64,000 nt of DNA from Acidobacteriaceae bacterium (lineage in GTDB: Bacteria > Acidobacteriota > Terriglobia > Terriglobales > Acidobacteriaceae). Under the pieces are notes generated by a model. The model made no database searches, had not been told where the DNA came from, and worked only from the letters and a program-made list of their open reading frames with translations. Positions within the stretch are counted from its first letter, which is position 1; every line of letters starts with the position of its first letter. Below are positions 63,906-64,000 of this stretch, piece by piece. The position numbers and the translations under genes were made by a program. The stretch lies in assembly GCA_030041515.1 (NCBI GenBank), contig JASHNS010000031.1, positions 1 through 64,000 on the forward strand, read 5' to 3'.

Positions 63906-64000
63906 ATGAGTTTTGTGCGCTTTCCCCTGCTCATTGCCCTGCTGCTCGCTGCCTCCGCTGTTCCCGCGCAGACCGCTCCCAGGCCGCAAGCCCGCCCCCC
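63906..64000 (+). CDS. 5' end of a secreted protein (runs off the window)
   Basis: The window ends inside this gene. The 31 visible codons start at ATG 63906 and encode a signal peptide ([18 protein letters not shown], then Q) followed by a Pro/Ala/Arg-rich stretch. Nothing more can be said about the mature protein. It is divergent from serS, with about 115 bp between. Confidence 0.6.
   Translation, partial: MSFVRFPLLIALLLAASAVPAQTAPRPQARP

Overview
The window is about 62% GC and gene-dense, and it looks like a chromosomal segment from an Acidobacteriota bacterium, most likely class Terriglobia. Support for this: an Oar-like TonB-dependent receptor of about 1,255 residues with an N-terminal carboxypeptidase-regulatory-like domain, a DUF3300 gene remnant, many secreted glycoside hydrolases, split F0 ATP synthase genes, and intergenic spacers full of short dispersed repeats. 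No ribosomal RNA, convincing tRNA, CRISPR array, prophage or insertion sequence was seen. Assignments are read from motifs in the translated sequence; no database search was possible.

Layout. 0.1-9.2 kb: Rrf2 regulator, YmdB phosphodiesterase, methionine aminopeptidase, secreted GH18 protein, YihY/BrkB membrane protein, lysyl-tRNA synthetase and a secreted GH130-like glycosidase. 9.3-11.3 kb: an F0 cluster (AtpZ, AtpI, subunit a, subunit c) without any F1 gene, closed by a strong terminator. 11.3-13.5 kb: cytochrome c, then ispD-ispF. 13.5-19.1 kb: GH27 alpha-galactosidase, an MFS/GT39 pair and a second MFS. 19.3-20.6 kb: a broken DUF3300 gene. 20.7-26.5 kb: a SIS-domain sugar isomerase and the complete glycine cleavage operon gcvT-gcvH-gcvPA-gcvPB. 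26.5-39.5 kb: CPBP protease, second GH27, aldose-epimerase lipoprotein, family-5 uracil-DNA glycosylase, a DUF3309 micro-protein, the TonB-dependent receptor divergent from a GH38 alpha-mannosidase, and a small outer-membrane protein. 39.7-42.6 kb: a 2-oxoacid:ferredoxin oxidoreductase (korAB). 42.7-49.1 kb: small proteins (UPF0303, pirin, Q/N-rich, UBP zinc finger, DUF3175) and an ECF sigma factor operon. 49.2-64 kb: amino-acid permease, saccharopine-dehydrogenase-like enzyme, DNA polymerase III delta-prime subunit, Hfq-like protein, an autoregulated-looking XRE/membrane pair, TsaC/Sua5, CYTH protein, chemotaxis receptor, MscS channel, PP2C/SpoIIE phosphatase, LolA-like protein, and seryl-tRNA synthetase coupled to a small membrane protein.

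How the genes fit together. Two GH27 enzymes, GH38, GH130, GH18, a mutarotase lipoprotein and an Oar-like receptor suggest extracytoplasmic breakdown of galactosides, mannosides and chitin-like polymers. The cytoplasmic genes are mainly core metabolism (MEP isoprenoid steps, glycine cleavage, 2-oxoacid oxidation, translation).

The most unusual features are non-coding. A 15-bp tandem repeat, which reads A-N/D-R-x-S in one frame, occurs at three loci (four arrays) on the same strand and touches the stop codons of two unrelated genes. A second family of 7-9 bp repeats (CCCTATC and GTAGACC types) sits directly in front of several start codons that lack a Shine-Dalgarno sequence. A third, palindromic GTGCCCCACCCTTGTC family recurs in at least four places. 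The best regulatory find is a pair of matching 18-bp palindromes flanking a promoter with a consensus -35 box in front of the membrane protein/XRE operon near 54.7 kb.
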